DNA of 45,958 nt from Gammaproteobacteria bacterium. GTDB taxonomy: Bacteria > Pseudomonadota > Gammaproteobacteria > Steroidobacterales > Steroidobacteraceae. Within the stretch, counting starts at the first letter, position 1, and each line of letters starts with the position of its first letter. The notes beneath the pieces are model-generated. The model made no database searches. It was not told the origin of the DNA and worked only from the letters and a program-made list of their open reading frames with translations. Positions 8,597 through 17,526 of this stretch are shown one piece after another. The stretch covers positions 1 to 45,958 of the forward strand of contig JANYLH010000028.1 in assembly GCA_025357915.1 (NCBI GenBank). Direction: 5' to 3'. A program made the position numbers and the translations under genes.

Positions 8597-9295
8597 ATGG
8601 ATCAGGATCGATGGAACCATGTGGATGCGTACTTCGAGGCGCAGCTGATTCCTGCCGACCCGACGCTCGAGGCCGCATTGGCGGCGAGTTCGAAAGCCGG
8701 ACTTCCGGATATCCAGGTCACCGCGAGCCAGGGCAAGCTCTTGCATCTTTTGGCGCTCGCCGTCGGTGCGCAGCGCATTCTGGAGATCGGCACGCTCGGC
8801 GGGTACAGCACGATCTGGCTGGCGCGCGCGCTGGCGGCGGGCGGCAAACTCACAACACTGGAGATCGACGCCAGGCACGCGGCGGTAGCCCGCGAGAATT
8901 GTCGCCGCGCAGGACTTGCCGCGCAGATTGAGGTCGTGGAAGGCGCGGCGCTCGACTCGCTCGCACGGCTCGGTACGCAGCGGGCCGAGCCATTCGACTT
9001 GATCTTCATCGACGCCGACAAACCGAACATCCCCGGCTACATGGCGGCGGCGCTGGCGCTCGCGCACGTCGGAACGCTGATCATCGTCGACAACGTGGTA
9101 CGCAAAGGCAAGGTCGTCGAGGACCTGAGCGACGCGTCCGTGCACGGCGTGCGCCAGATGACCGAGTGGGTCGCGCGTGAGCCCAGGCTCAGCGCCACCA
9201 CCATCCAGACGGTCGGCGCCAAGGGCTACGACGGATTCCTGCTGGCACGCGTTCAGGCGACGGGCGAAATGACGCGAACGACCGGCTCCAGGTAA
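8597..9295 (+). CDS. O-methyltransferase (catechol O-methyltransferase-like family 3)
   Basis: A 232-residue protein of the Methyltransf_3 group, which methylates hydroxyls of catechol-like compounds or caffeoyl-CoA using SAM and a divalent metal. Seen are RILEIGTLGGYSTIWLA (SAM loop), TLEIDARHAA (acidic residue for the ribose), PFDLIFIDADKPN (metal-binding aspartates) and LIIVDNVVRKGKV (third metal ligand region), the full family set. The ATG at 8597 follows CAGGGGG, so the frame further upstream is not needed. Its 3' end overlaps the opposite-strand GNAT gene by 43 bp. The natural acceptor is not known. Confidence 0.88.
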   Translation: MDQDRWNHVDAYFEAQLIPADPTLEAALAASSKAGLPDIQVTASQGKLLHLLALAVGAQRILEIGTLGGYSTIWLARALAAGGKLTTLEIDARHAAVARENCRRAGLAAQIEVVEGAALDSLARLGTQRAEPFDLIFIDADKPNIPGYMAAALALAHVGTLIIVDNVVRKGKVVEDLSDASVHGVRQMTEWVAREPRLSATTIQTVGAKGYDGFLLARVQATGEMTRTTGSR

Positions 9296-9945
9296 TTGCT
9301 GAACCCCAGCCTCTCGTAGAGCCGGCGGGCCCCGGCGTTGCTGCTCATGACGTGGAGGAACGGCGTCTCCTTGCGCATGAACTGGAGATTCATCACTTTC
9401 AGCATCAGCTGGCGCGCCCACCCGCGACCCTGGTAGTCAGGATGCGTGCAGACACCACTGATCTCGTGAAACGTCCCGGCGTGCATGCGCTCGCCGGCCA
9501 TCGCCACCAGACGCTCGCCCTCGAAATAGCCGAAGTAATCCCCGAGCTCGATGGTGTGCGGCCCGAAAGGGCCCGGACGCGTCAGCGCCGCCAGCTCCAT
9601 GGCCTGCGCAGCGTGTTGCGGGCCCAGCCGTCGCGCCTCCCGGCCCGCGTCGGCGAGAGCACCCGGACCCGCAGGGGCGCCGGCCCACACCATCAGGCAC
9701 ATGGTTGAGTCGGCTTCGATCTGCCATCCCTCGGGCGCCGCCCCATCCCAGCCGCTGCAGTAGAAATGCTCTCCCGGATCGCATAGGGGCGTCAGCGCGT
9801 CGAAGTCCGGCCGCTGCGCGTTTGCGAAACCCACGATTGGGGAGAAGCCCCGCGCATAGCGCCGCGCGCCGTTCGAGCCGGCCGCGTAGCGGGCGTGTGG
9901 ACCCACGAGCGTGTTCCAGATGATGTTGTCGAGCAGCTGGGTCAT
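9253..9945 (-). CDS. GNAT-family N-acetyltransferase (FR47-like)
   Basis: A protein of about 230 residues. The C-terminal half holds a clear GNAT core: FEGERLVAMAGERM, EISGVCTHPDYQGRGWARQLM (the acetyl-CoA pyrophosphate loop, QGRGWA) and LHVMSSNAGARRLYERLGFS. The N-terminal half is divergent, as in FR47-type proteins that are two GNAT folds in tandem. The ATG at 9945 is preferred; a GTG 9 bp further out is possible and neither has a strong ribosome-binding site. The end of this gene lies inside the end of the convergent O-methyltransferase gene. Substrate unknown. Confidence 0.85.
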   Translation of the reverse strand: MTQLLDNIIWNTLVGPHARYAAGSNGARRYARGFSPIVGFANAQRPDFDALTPLCDPGEHFYCSGWDGAAPEGWQIEADSTMCLMVWAGAPAGPGALADAGREARRLGPQHAAQAMELAALTRPGPFGPHTIELGDYFGYFEGERLVAMAGERMHAGTFHEISGVCTHPDYQGRGWARQLMLKVMNLQFMRKETPFLHVMSSNAGARRLYERLGFSNYLEPVVRVISPVA

Positions 9946-10029
9946 CGGCAGCACTCATTCTAGTCGATGAGCATTGACCGACCCCGGCAATTGCACCACC
10001 ATCCGGCTGCACAAGAGGAAGGAATCCGT

Positions 10030-10959
10030 ATGAATGCAGTCAGGATGACCGGTCTGGTTGTTGGCGCGTTGCTGGCCGCTGCCGCTGCCGGCGCCGGCGA
10101 AGTCACGATTGCGGGCAACGTCCTCGGGCCCGAGGGTCCGTTGTTCATCGACGGCAATCTTTACTACGTGGGCTGGGCCTCGGACACGCTCTCGAAGTGG
10201 GACGGCAAGTCGACCACCGTGCTGAACCACACGCCAGGTTGCGGTCACAACGGCCTGGCGCTCACGAAGCAGAAGACTTTGCTGCTGGCGTGCACGAATG
10301 ATCCCGGCGCCATCCTCGAGCTTGACATGAATGGGCGGCAGCTGCAGCGCTGGGACACCGACAACAATGGCCGGAAGTTCGACGGCGGCATCAACGACAT
10401 CGTCGTGGCCGGGAACGGCGGCGCGTACGCCACGACTTTCGGTACATTTGCGAAGCTGGCAACACCGCCGGCCGGAGTGACCGGGCGGATCCTGTATCGC
10501 GCTCCTGGCGGCCAGAGCTGGGTCGGCGTCGCGGACAATCTCAATTACGCCAACGGCGTCGGTGTGTCCCCGGACCAGAAAACCCTTTACGTCAGCGAAA
10601 CTGTCGGCAACTGCATCCTGAAATTCACCATCAATGACGACGGGACGCTCAGCGACCGCTCGAATTTCGTCCTGCTAAACCAGCTCGCGCCCAACGCGGT
10701 GAATTCCTCATGGCTGGGACCCGACAGCATGAAGATCGACGGCCAGGGCAACATGTATGTGGCCCAGTTTATCGGCGGCCGGATCCTGAAGATTTCCCCA
10801 GCGGGGAAGCTGCTGCACATCTTCAGGATCGCGGCGGGGAGCGGCACGACCAACGTGGCGTTCGGCCCGGGCGGCAAAGACCTGTATGTCAGCGCCGTCG
10901 GCGATCCCAACGACCCGCAGTTTCGCGGCAGCATCGTGAAGATCCCCAACGTCGACTAG
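10030..10959 (+). CDS. Exported SMP-30/gluconolactonase-like beta-propeller protein
   Basis: A 309-residue protein with an N-terminal signal peptide (about 1-22, cleaved near AAGAGEV), so periplasmic or secreted. Six blade-like repeats follow, with the family's metal-site landmarks: LGPEGPLFIDGNLYYV (Glu of the GPEGP loop), LNYANGVGVSPDQKTLYVSET (Asn and Asp) and LGPDSMKIDGQGNMYVAQF (Asp). Members hydrolyse sugar lactones or related esters with a bound divalent metal; the substrate here cannot be told. The start follows AGGAAGGA. It stands alone on its strand between the GNAT gene and a GGDEF-EAL gene. Confidence 0.83.
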   Translation: MNAVRMTGLVVGALLAAAAAGAGEVTIAGNVLGPEGPLFIDGNLYYVGWASDTLSKWDGKSTTVLNHTPGCGHNGLALTKQKTLLLACTNDPGAILELDMNGRQLQRWDTDNNGRKFDGGINDIVVAGNGGAYATTFGTFAKLATPPAGVTGRILYRAPGGQSWVGVADNLNYANGVGVSPDQKTLYVSETVGNCILKFTINDDGTLSDRSNFVLLNQLAPNAVNSSWLGPDSMKIDGQGNMYVAQFIGGRILKISPAGKLLHIFRIAAGSGTTNVAFGPGGKDLYVSAVGDPNDPQFRGSIVKIPNVD

Positions 10960-10960
10960 C

Positions 10961-10981
10961 CGCCCGTGCCGCACACGGGTG
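10961..10981 (+). terminator. Hairpin after the SMP-30-like gene
   Basis: CCCGTG-CCGCA-CACGGG (10963-10979) forms a 6-bp stem with a 5-nt loop, extended by a G-T pair and a C-G pair, starting just after the stop codon at 10957-10959. There is no long T-run. The 195 bp between this hairpin and the next gene show no open frame or RNA gene that I recognise. Confidence 0.5.
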
Positions 10982-11176
10982 GTTCCTGCCTCATCCCGGA
11001 CCAAGTGTGATGCAGTTCACCCTCGCCTGCCGCCCCGAGCGAGGCCTGCATCGCAACTCCAAAGACGCCGCCTTGCCCGGCGCGGCTCCCCGCTGCATTC
11101 TGTAATGCGGCGATATCTCAGGTAATTGGCCCGAACAGCCGATAGATAGTGGACGAATCGCTCGTCACTGTCTCAG

Positions 11177-13966
11177 GTGGGTGTCTTGGTGGGATCTGCA
11201 CGGACCAATAGTTCCGATGCGCCTCCGGCGTGGATCGACAAGCTACTCATCGGGCTGGTGATCTACGTCGTCGCCTGCGCGACCTGGATGCTGACGGGTG
11301 CCGGCGGAGAGCAGGTCCGGCATTACGTCGGCCTGCTGGGTGATTCACCCGCCTGCCTCGCCGCACTGGTCGTCACCATCGCTACGACTTACCGAATGGA
11401 GGCAGGCACCTCCCGCAAGGCCTGGGGCTGCCTCGCCGCTGCGCTCGCGTTGTATTTCATGGGTACCACCCTCTGCGTCATCTCCTGGTTGCGCGGTATC
11501 GATCCCTTTCCGGGCGCCGCCGACGTATTCTTCCTCGGGTTCTACCCATTCTTCATGTTTGCCGTGGCGCTCATGATCCGGGCGGCGGCCCTGAAGATAC
11601 GCTGGACCCAGTTCATCCTCGACGCCACGGTGCTGGTGGCGGGCTTCGGCGCGTTCTTCTGGTTCCTGATCGTCCAGCCCGCCGCGGCGAGCACCGAGAT
11701 CGACGTGCTCAAGTACACGCTGAGCCAGACCTACATCGCGCTGAACTGCATCCTGGTGCTTGCCCTCGGCGTACTGCTACTGACGGGCGCCGGCAACAAG
11801 AAGGTGCGGAGCGTCCCGCTGCTGCTCACGCTCGGCTTCACGACGATGTTGCTAGGCGACGTCATGTGGTCGGTGGCAAAAATCACCGGGCATTACCTCT
11901 CGGGCGACCTGCAGGACGTGCTGTACGTCGCCTGCTACGTGCCGCTGGCGGCCGCCGGACGCGAACAGATGCGCCAGTACGACAGCCACGCCGCGTCCAG
12001 GGTCTCGCAGGGGTTTGCGCAGGCACTCCCCTACGCCGCCCTGCTGGCCGCGCTCCTGGTGCTGGTGTCCCTGACCCACGGCGACATCCGCAATCCGGCG
12101 ACGACGATGACCATTGTCGTGTTCGCTCTCGCGCTGCTGGTGATGGTGCGCCAGGCGATGGTGCTGCGCGAGGAGGCCCTGACGCGCGAACAACGCGCGA
12201 CCCGCCTGGTCGAGGAGCGGTACGCTTCGCTGATCGCCAACGCTTCAGATGTCATCATGACCGCGGCCGCAGATGGCACGCTCATGTTCGCCTCGCCGGC
12301 CTCCGAACGCACACTCGGCCTGCGCCCGGAGGCGATCACCGGGAAGAACCTGCTCGATGTGTGGACCGGTGACGACGGCGAGCGCCTCAAGGCCTTTCTT
12401 GGCGAGCTGGCTGCCACTTCCGGGGAGGCCATCGGCCCGGTCGAAATGCGCCTCGAGCGCGGCCATAACCGCCACGTGCTCGAGATTGTCGGCAGCAACC
12501 TCACGAACGACCCGGCGGTGCACGGCCTGGCGCTCAACCTGCGCGACATCACCGAACGCAAGGCCCTGGAGGAACAACTTCGGCAACTCGCATTTCACGA
12601 TTCACTGACGTTGCTGGCGAACCGGAGCCTGTTCCGCGACCGGCTGCAGCATTCACTGGCGCTCGCTCAGCGCGGCCAGCACCGTGTGGCGGTGATGTTC
12701 GTCGACCTCGATAATTTCAAGAGCATCAACGATTCGCTCGGCCATGACGTCGGCGACCGGCTGCTGCAGGCCGTGGCGCAGCGACTCGTCAAATCGACAC
12801 GATTTTCCGACACCGTGGCGCGCCTGGGCGGCGACGAGTTCGCCATCCTGCTCGAAGGCATCACGAACACGGCGGAGGTCGAAAGCCTGACCACCACTTT
12901 GCTCGAAAAGCTCGACCAACCCTTCATGCTCGGCGGCACCGAGGTGCGGGTCTCGGCCAGCATCGGCATCGCGTTCTCGACGCCCGAGGCGAACGCCGAG
13001 GCGCTGCTCGGCAACGCCGACATCGCGATGTACCACGCCAAGGCCGCGGGCAAGAATCGCTTCGTGACCTTCCAGACACCCATGCAGGAGATTCTGCAGG
13101 AGCGGATGCGCCTGGTGGCGGACATTGCCCATGCCATTGCCAGCGAGGAATTTTTCGTCGAGTACCAACCGATCGTCGACCTTGGCAGCCGGAGCCTGCT
13201 GGGCGTCGAGGCGCTGGTGCGCTGGCGGCACCCCCAACTGGGCGTGCTGATGCCGGACCGGTTCATCCAGATCGCGGAGGAATGCGGCCAGATCGTCAAG
13301 CTCGGTCGCTGGGTGCTGCAGCGAGCCTGCGCGGAAGTGCGCTCCTGGCGCAACGCCGTTGCCGGGGGCGCAGGGCTCCGCGTCGCCGTCAATATCTCGG
13401 CCCGTCACCTCGAGCACGGCGACCTGGAGCGGGACGTGGCCGAGGCCCTCGCGGACTCGGGGCTTGAGCCCGGCAACCTGGTGATCGAACTGACCGAGAG
13501 CACGATCATGCACAACACGGAGGCGAACCTGCTCCGGCTCCAGCAGCTCAAGACGCTCGGTGTCCGCCTGGCCATCGACGATTTTGGCACGGGCTACTCT
13601 TCGCTCTCGTACCTGCACCGCTTCCCGATCGATATTCTCAAGATCGATCGCTCGTTTGTCGGCCGGCTGATCAACAGTGCCAACGGGTCGGAACTCGCCC
13701 GCGCCGTGATCATGCTCGGGCAGACGCTGGGGCTCGACACCGTGGCCGAAGGCATTGAGCTCGAGCCCCAGGCCGAGGCCCTGCTCGGCCTCGGTTGCGT
13801 CGCGGGACAGGGGTTCCTGTTCGCCAGGGCCGGCTCGCTCGAGGCCCTGTCAGGGAGCCAGTTCGTCGCGCGGCGCAACGAGCTGTGGACCGCCCAGGCA
13901 GACGGCGAGGATCTGTCACCCTCGGGCCGCTATGCCGCGCTCAAGGACGTTGCCGGCGCGGCGTAA
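11177..13966 (+). CDS. Multi-pass membrane PAS-GGDEF-EAL protein (c-di-GMP turnover)
   Basis: A 929-residue protein. The first 330 residues hold about ten hydrophobic helices (a membrane sensor of MASE type), followed by a coiled linker, a PAS domain at about 348-465, GGDEF (motif at about 551-555) and EAL (EAL at about 678-680). The GGDEF half keeps the inhibitory I-site RFSD nine residues before the motif, unlike the other GGDEF-EAL protein of the window. The EAL half has NISARHL, ELTES, DDFGTGYSSL, KIDRSF and AEGIE, so it should hydrolyse c-di-GMP. The start is uncertain: GTG at 11177, or GTG at 11189, which has AGGTGG 8 bp before it. It ends 9 bp from the convergent cupin gene. Confidence 0.9.
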   Translation: MGVLVGSARTNSSDAPPAWIDKLLIGLVIYVVACATWMLTGAGGEQVRHYVGLLGDSPACLAALVVTIATTYRMEAGTSRKAWGCLAAALALYFMGTTLCVISWLRGIDPFPGAADVFFLGFYPFFMFAVALMIRAAALKIRWTQFILDATVLVAGFGAFFWFLIVQPAAASTEIDVLKYTLSQTYIALNCILVLALGVLLLTGAGNKKVRSVPLLLTLGFTTMLLGDVMWSVAKITGHYLSGDLQDVLYVACYVPLAAAGREQMRQYDSHAASRVSQGFAQALPYAALLAALLVLVSLTHGDIRNPATTMTIVVFALALLVMVRQAMVLREEALTREQRATRLVEERYASLIANASDVIMTAAADGTLMFASPASERTLGLRPEAITGKNLLDVWTGDDGERLKAFLGELAATSGEAIGPVEMRLERGHNRHVLEIVGSNLTNDPAVHGLALNLRDITERKALEEQLRQLAFHDSLTLLANRSLFRDRLQHSLALAQRGQHRVAVMFVDLDNFKSINDSLGHDVGDRLLQAVAQRLVKSTRFSDTVARLGGDEFAILLEGITNTAEVESLTTTLLEKLDQPFMLGGTEVRVSASIGIAFSTPEANAEALLGNADIAMYHAKAAGKNRFVTFQTPMQEILQERMRLVADIAHAIASEEFFVEYQPIVDLGSRSLLGVEALVRWRHPQLGVLMPDRFIQIAEECGQIVKLGRWVLQRACAEVRSWRNAVAGGAGLRVAVNISARHLEHGDLERDVAEALADSGLEPGNLVIELTESTIMHNTEANLLRLQQLKTLGVRLAIDDFGTGYSSLSYLHRFPIDILKIDRSFVGRLINSANGSELARAVIMLGQTLGLDTVAEGIELEPQAEALLGLGCVAGQGFLFARAGSLEALSGSQFVARRNELWTAQADGEDLSPSGRYAALKDVAGAA

Positions 13967-13975
13967 CCTGCCCGG

Positions 13976-14338
13976 TCAATCGACGAAAACCTCCGGCGCC
14001 GTGATGTGCACGGCCAGCGTACAGCCGTCCGGCGTGTACGAGTAATGCTCGGTGCCGTCCCGGTAGTACACCAGGTCGCCGGCGCGAAACACCTTGCCGT
14101 CGCTGTCAATCAGTTCCCCCTCGAGCACCAGGAACTGTTCCGGTCCGACGTGCCGGTGGCCGCGCGTGGTCATGCCCGCCGGCATGCGGTAGACATGGAA
14201 GCCGTTGCCAAAGGGCTCGTCGGGGTTCAGCTGCAGGATGCCATCGCCCAGCGCCGTGCCGTCAGCAAAGACAAACGGCACGAACTGCGCCTCGTGAATG
14301 TTCGCAACCTTGCGGTCGCCGGGCCCGATGGGTTTCAT
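13976..14338 (-). CDS. Small cupin-domain protein
   Basis: A 120-residue single cupin barrel. Metal ligands are in the standard arrangement: GHRHVGPEQFLVLEGEL gives His61, His63 and Glu67, and GTEHYS gives His98. This is close to the ChrR-like cupins. There is no signal peptide, so it is cytoplasmic. It lies 27 bp downstream of the methyltransferase gene on the same strand, probably in the same operon. Such cupins can be dioxygenases, isomerases or metal-dependent sensors; nothing here chooses between them. Confidence 0.82.
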   Translation of the reverse strand: MKPIGPGDRKVANIHEAQFVPFVFADGTALGDGILQLNPDEPFGNGFHVYRMPAGMTTRGHRHVGPEQFLVLEGELIDSDGKVFRAGDLVYYRDGTEHYSYTPDGCTLAVHITAPEVFVD

Positions 14339-14365
14339 GATGGAGGAACCGCCGACTTTGTGAAG

Positions 14366-15160
14366 TTAACGCGGTTTGCGCGCGCGAAGGTGGGTCGGGC
14401 AGTGCTCGCCGCTGTCCAGCACCGGAATCATTCGCGACCAGACCCCAATGTTTTCATCGACAAATTCCTGCCCAACTATCCTGGCCGCCGCTGCACCCAG
14501 CGGGCCGCGCAGCCGCTCCAGTTCCAGTTTTGCGGCCTCGCGATACCACGCGTTGCGGCTCGTGGTGGAGACCTCGACAAAGCCTGCGCTGCGCATCGCA
14601 TCCTGGTACCGGGCCGGCGAGGCCATGCCGAAATCCAGCCCCTCGGCGGCGATGTAGGCCGCCATAGCCGCAGAAGGCGCGTGGTCGTGCGCGATCAGCC
14701 AGTCGGAGGCGATGAAGCGTCCCCCGGGTTTCAACACGCGGAATACCTCGGCCATCAGTGCGTGCTTGTCCGGGATATGCACGATGCTGTCCTTCGAAAA
14801 CACCACATCGAACGTGCCCGGCGGAAATGGCAGCGGACCCGGCACGACCTGGAGCGCGCCGATGCGCGCGCCCAGGCCTTCGCGGGCAATGAGCGCGCGC
14901 GCACAGGACAACACCGTTCCCTCGACGTCGATCCCGGTCACGTAGCCCGCGCCGTGCGCGCGCACCAAGGCGAGATCGATCCCGCCGGCGCCGCAGCCGA
15001 TATCCAGGATCGACAGCCCGGTCAGGTCCGCATCCGCCACCAGCCGGGCCACTTCGTCCGGCCCTCCGGGCGAGAGGAAACCCTCGCCCCAGATGGCCTG
15101 AAGTATGTCGACCATCTGCCGGTGATAGAGCTCGCCGCCCTGCGCCCCCATTCCGGTCAC
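14366..15160 (-). CDS. Class I SAM-dependent methyltransferase (phosphoethanolamine methyltransferase-like)
   Basis: A 264-residue methyltransferase. It shows LSILDIGCGAGGIDLAL (motif I), YVTGIDVEGTVL (acidic residue of strand 2), FDVVFSKDSIVHIPDKHAL and FRVLKPGGRFIASDWL. The SKDSIVHI segment and the following SDWL match the phosphoethanolamine/sarcosine N-methyltransferase group, so an amine acceptor is plausible (inference). The reading begins with GTG at 15160; an ATG at 15151 would remove three residues. It is followed closely by the cupin gene and preceded by the large hydrolase gene (24-bp gap), all on the minus strand, so the three may be one transcript. Confidence 0.84.
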   Translation of the reverse strand: MTGMGAQGGELYHRQMVDILQAIWGEGFLSPGGPDEVARLVADADLTGLSILDIGCGAGGIDLALVRAHGAGYVTGIDVEGTVLSCARALIAREGLGARIGALQVVPGPLPFPPGTFDVVFSKDSIVHIPDKHALMAEVFRVLKPGGRFIASDWLIAHDHAPSAAMAAYIAAEGLDFGMASPARYQDAMRSAGFVEVSTTSRNAWYREAAKLELERLRGPLGAAAARIVGQEFVDENIGVWSRMIPVLDSGEHCPTHLRARKPR

Positions 15161-15184
15161 GCCCCCGCAGCGGTTGGCATCAAA

Positions 15185-17419
15185 TCAATCGTCGTCGCCA
15201 CCGCACGAGGCTGCCGTGCCCGCGTAGAACTGTTCATAGATGGCACCGTCATTGCCGAAGGGCAGGAACACGGGACCATTGTCCCTCAGCTGGCTGAAAC
15301 GGATGGGCCTGGCATTGCGCAGATTCTTCGCCTTGGTCTGGCCGGTTGCCACACCAAGCGTGCCCAGGATGCCCGGAGCAAACACCGCCCCCGTGTTGGC
15401 CAATTCACCGATGGTGAGTTCGATCGTGCCGCTCCCGTACACCGCAACCTGCACCGTATTGGGTTGGGTCGTGCCAATGGCCGGAACACCCTTGTAGGTC
15501 ACCACTACCCGATTGTTCGCCGTATCGAAATAAGCGAACACGCCGCCGCCCGCGGCAGCGGCGCCACTGTCCAGATTTTCCATCAGCGCCGCAATCGTGA
15601 ACCGGTTGCTCAGCAACAGCTGGCCCTTTGTATACCAGGGCGAACCGTTGTCATCGATGCCACCGATGTCCGAGGACGTCCTGGCCGTGATAGCCCCGTC
15701 TTCGTTGACGATGAGTGTGCTGATCGGATCCGCGAGCCCCGGCACCGGAAAGGAGAACCCGGCATAGCTCAGGTACTTGCTGCCATCGCCGCCCACGCTA
15801 AGCTTCGTGGAGCCCGGGTCGAGGAGCGCTGCTCCGGAGGTGACGCTGACGCTATAGCCAGCGCTCCCGGCCGGGACGTAGCTGATCTTGTCGCCGGCGT
15901 GCAGGTCGATCGGGTGAGCCCTGACCTGCTCGCAGTTCTTGACGAAATTCACCAGCGGGTTGGCTCGTTGATTGGCCTCGGAGCGCGTCAGGTAGCGCTC
16001 ATACCCCTCGTCGTGTTTGAGTGTCTTGTTGAAGAACGACACCGCATACAGGTTGGTGAGTCGCGTGCTCTCGGCGATGGACACTTCCGGCTTCATCGGC
16101 ATCAAACTCTTCAGTTCATCCCGGACCGCGAGGATCCCCGGGTTGCCGAAGTTGACGGCCACCAGTTGCGCATCACTGATGCCATCGAACGCAGAGGCAT
16201 CGCAATACTCGTAGACACCCGATTCACGCGCGCCGGTATAGATGAAATAGAAGGTCGCGTCGAATACGTAGTTGGCGACGTCGTTCCGGTTGAGGCTCGC
16301 AATGGCCGCTGGGCCGAAGAACATGGTCGGAAATACCGCCGGGTTGACAGCCACCATGGAATTGTGGAAATCCGGGCACCAGCTGGTCTGGTATCCGGCC
16401 GTGTGATGGCTGAGGCCGGCCACGTCGACCAGGTACTTCGGACGGCTCCCGGTGAATTGATTGAAGTTGTTGTAGGCAATCCCGGTGTCGTTGCCGAAGA
16501 ACAGCAGCGGCACTTTCGCATTGGCATAGTCAGCGGAGTTGAGGATCAGGCCGTAATTGGTGCCGGCGCCCATGAACGCCGCCTTGACCCGCGGGTCCGC
16601 AGGAAACCCGAAAGAGCTGATTCCCGCGACCGTGGCCAGGCTCGTCTCTCCGCCGAGCGAATAGCCCAGCACGCCGATCTTGTCCGGATCGATGCGACTC
16701 GAAAACGCAATGCCGGTCTGTTGATCCACGACGCCCTGCAGCATGGCGTCGATGACGAACCGTACATCCCCGGAACGCTGCCGGATCAGATCCGGAAATG
16801 ACGAGCCGAGAGTGGGATTCGGTCCCAGTGCCAGCCCGCGTCCACTGATGAAGTTCGCCTGGTACCAGGCGTCATTGTTTCCGGTATGTTCGATCGAGGC
16901 CACGACGTAGCCGTGACTGGCCAGTGTCTCCAGCGTATCGGGCATGTTCTTGGCCGACGACACGGTATTTCCGTGGGAGGCAACCAGCAGCGGAAAATTC
17001 GCCCGGGCCAGCGGCGCGCCATCCAATACGGGGTGCGTAGAGGTACTCCCGGTAAAGGTCAGCGCGGGGAGATCGGGCAAGCCGGGGTACACAGTGCCAC
17101 CCGGATTCTCATTGTAGAGAGGGTCATTCCAGGCATAGGTCACGTGCTGACTGGTCTTGACCGTCGTGGGATACCAGATGTCGAGGTACAACGGGCGGCC
17201 CGTTGAGGTCGCGGGACTGGAGCCGTCCAGATTGCGGGCCGCATCCGTAATAATGACCGTCGTGTGCCCGATTGAATAACGGCCGGCCTGGTCCGGCGGG
17301 TAAAAGCGCTGTTCCTGTCCTTCGGATAACGCCAGGCGGCTGCCCAGGAGCAGGGTACCGAGCAATAGCGCTTTCGCGACCGGCAGCGCCACATGTGTTC
17401 CAGAGGTTCTTGTGTTCAC
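15185..17419 (-). CDS. Large secreted alpha/beta hydrolase with C-terminal NIDO-like domain
   Basis: A 744-residue exported protein starting at GTG 17419, with AGGAG and a closer AGG upstream. After the signal peptide (about 1-32) comes a PAF-acetylhydrolase/dienelactone-hydrolase-type domain: oxyanion segment LLVASHGN, nucleophile elbow GVLGYSLGGE (catalytic Ser) and a late histidine in LSHHTAGYQ. Residues from about 510 form a separate domain with repeated short strands, including FAYFDTANNRVVVTYKGVP and NTVQVAVYGSGTIELTIG, a pattern I associate with nidogen-like (NIDO) extracellular domains. It ends with CGGDDD. The family's usual length is about 350-450 residues, so the C-terminal domain is an addition. 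Likely an extracellular esterase; substrate unknown. Confidence 0.8.
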   Translation of the reverse strand: MNTRTSGTHVALPVAKALLLGTLLLGSRLALSEGQEQRFYPPDQAGRYSIGHTTVIITDAARNLDGSSPATSTGRPLYLDIWYPTTVKTSQHVTYAWNDPLYNENPGGTVYPGLPDLPALTFTGSTSTHPVLDGAPLARANFPLLVASHGNTVSSAKNMPDTLETLASHGYVVASIEHTGNNDAWYQANFISGRGLALGPNPTLGSSFPDLIRQRSGDVRFVIDAMLQGVVDQQTGIAFSSRIDPDKIGVLGYSLGGETSLATVAGISSFGFPADPRVKAAFMGAGTNYGLILNSADYANAKVPLLFFGNDTGIAYNNFNQFTGSRPKYLVDVAGLSHHTAGYQTSWCPDFHNSMVAVNPAVFPTMFFGPAAIASLNRNDVANYVFDATFYFIYTGARESGVYEYCDASAFDGISDAQLVAVNFGNPGILAVRDELKSLMPMKPEVSIAESTRLTNLYAVSFFNKTLKHDEGYERYLTRSEANQRANPLVNFVKNCEQVRAHPIDLHAGDKISYVPAGSAGYSVSVTSGAALLDPGSTKLSVGGDGSKYLSYAGFSFPVPGLADPISTLIVNEDGAITARTSSDIGGIDDNGSPWYTKGQLLLSNRFTIAALMENLDSGAAAAGGGVFAYFDTANNRVVVTYKGVPAIGTTQPNTVQVAVYGSGTIELTIGELANTGAVFAPGILGTLGVATGQTKAKNLRNARPIRFSQLRDNGPVFLPFGNDGAIYEQFYAGTAASCGGDDD

Positions 17420-17526
17420 GACCTGATCTCCTCATCTTATGGGGCGCGCTCATCTTCGGCCTGTCGGCAGTAATTAACAAGAAGCACGAGGCCCGGCGGC
17501 CGACGCCAGGCTCACCCGGTGCGCAT

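Noticed and set aside
8483-9421. Upstream extension of the methyltransferase frame on the minus strand
   Set aside because: The extra 313 codons lie antisense to the O-methyltransferase gene and lack protein character; the ATG with a ribosome-binding site is at 8482.
13966-13976. Terminator between the second GGDEF-EAL gene and the cupin gene
   Set aside because: The gap is only 9 bp and no stem can be drawn; termination must lie inside the opposite gene.
14006-16801. A 931-codon open frame on the plus strand
   Set aside because: It lies antisense to the cupin, the methyltransferase and the hydrolase, all with clear motifs. Its protein is low-complexity Arg/His/Gly without any domain; long antisense frames are common in GC-rich DNA.
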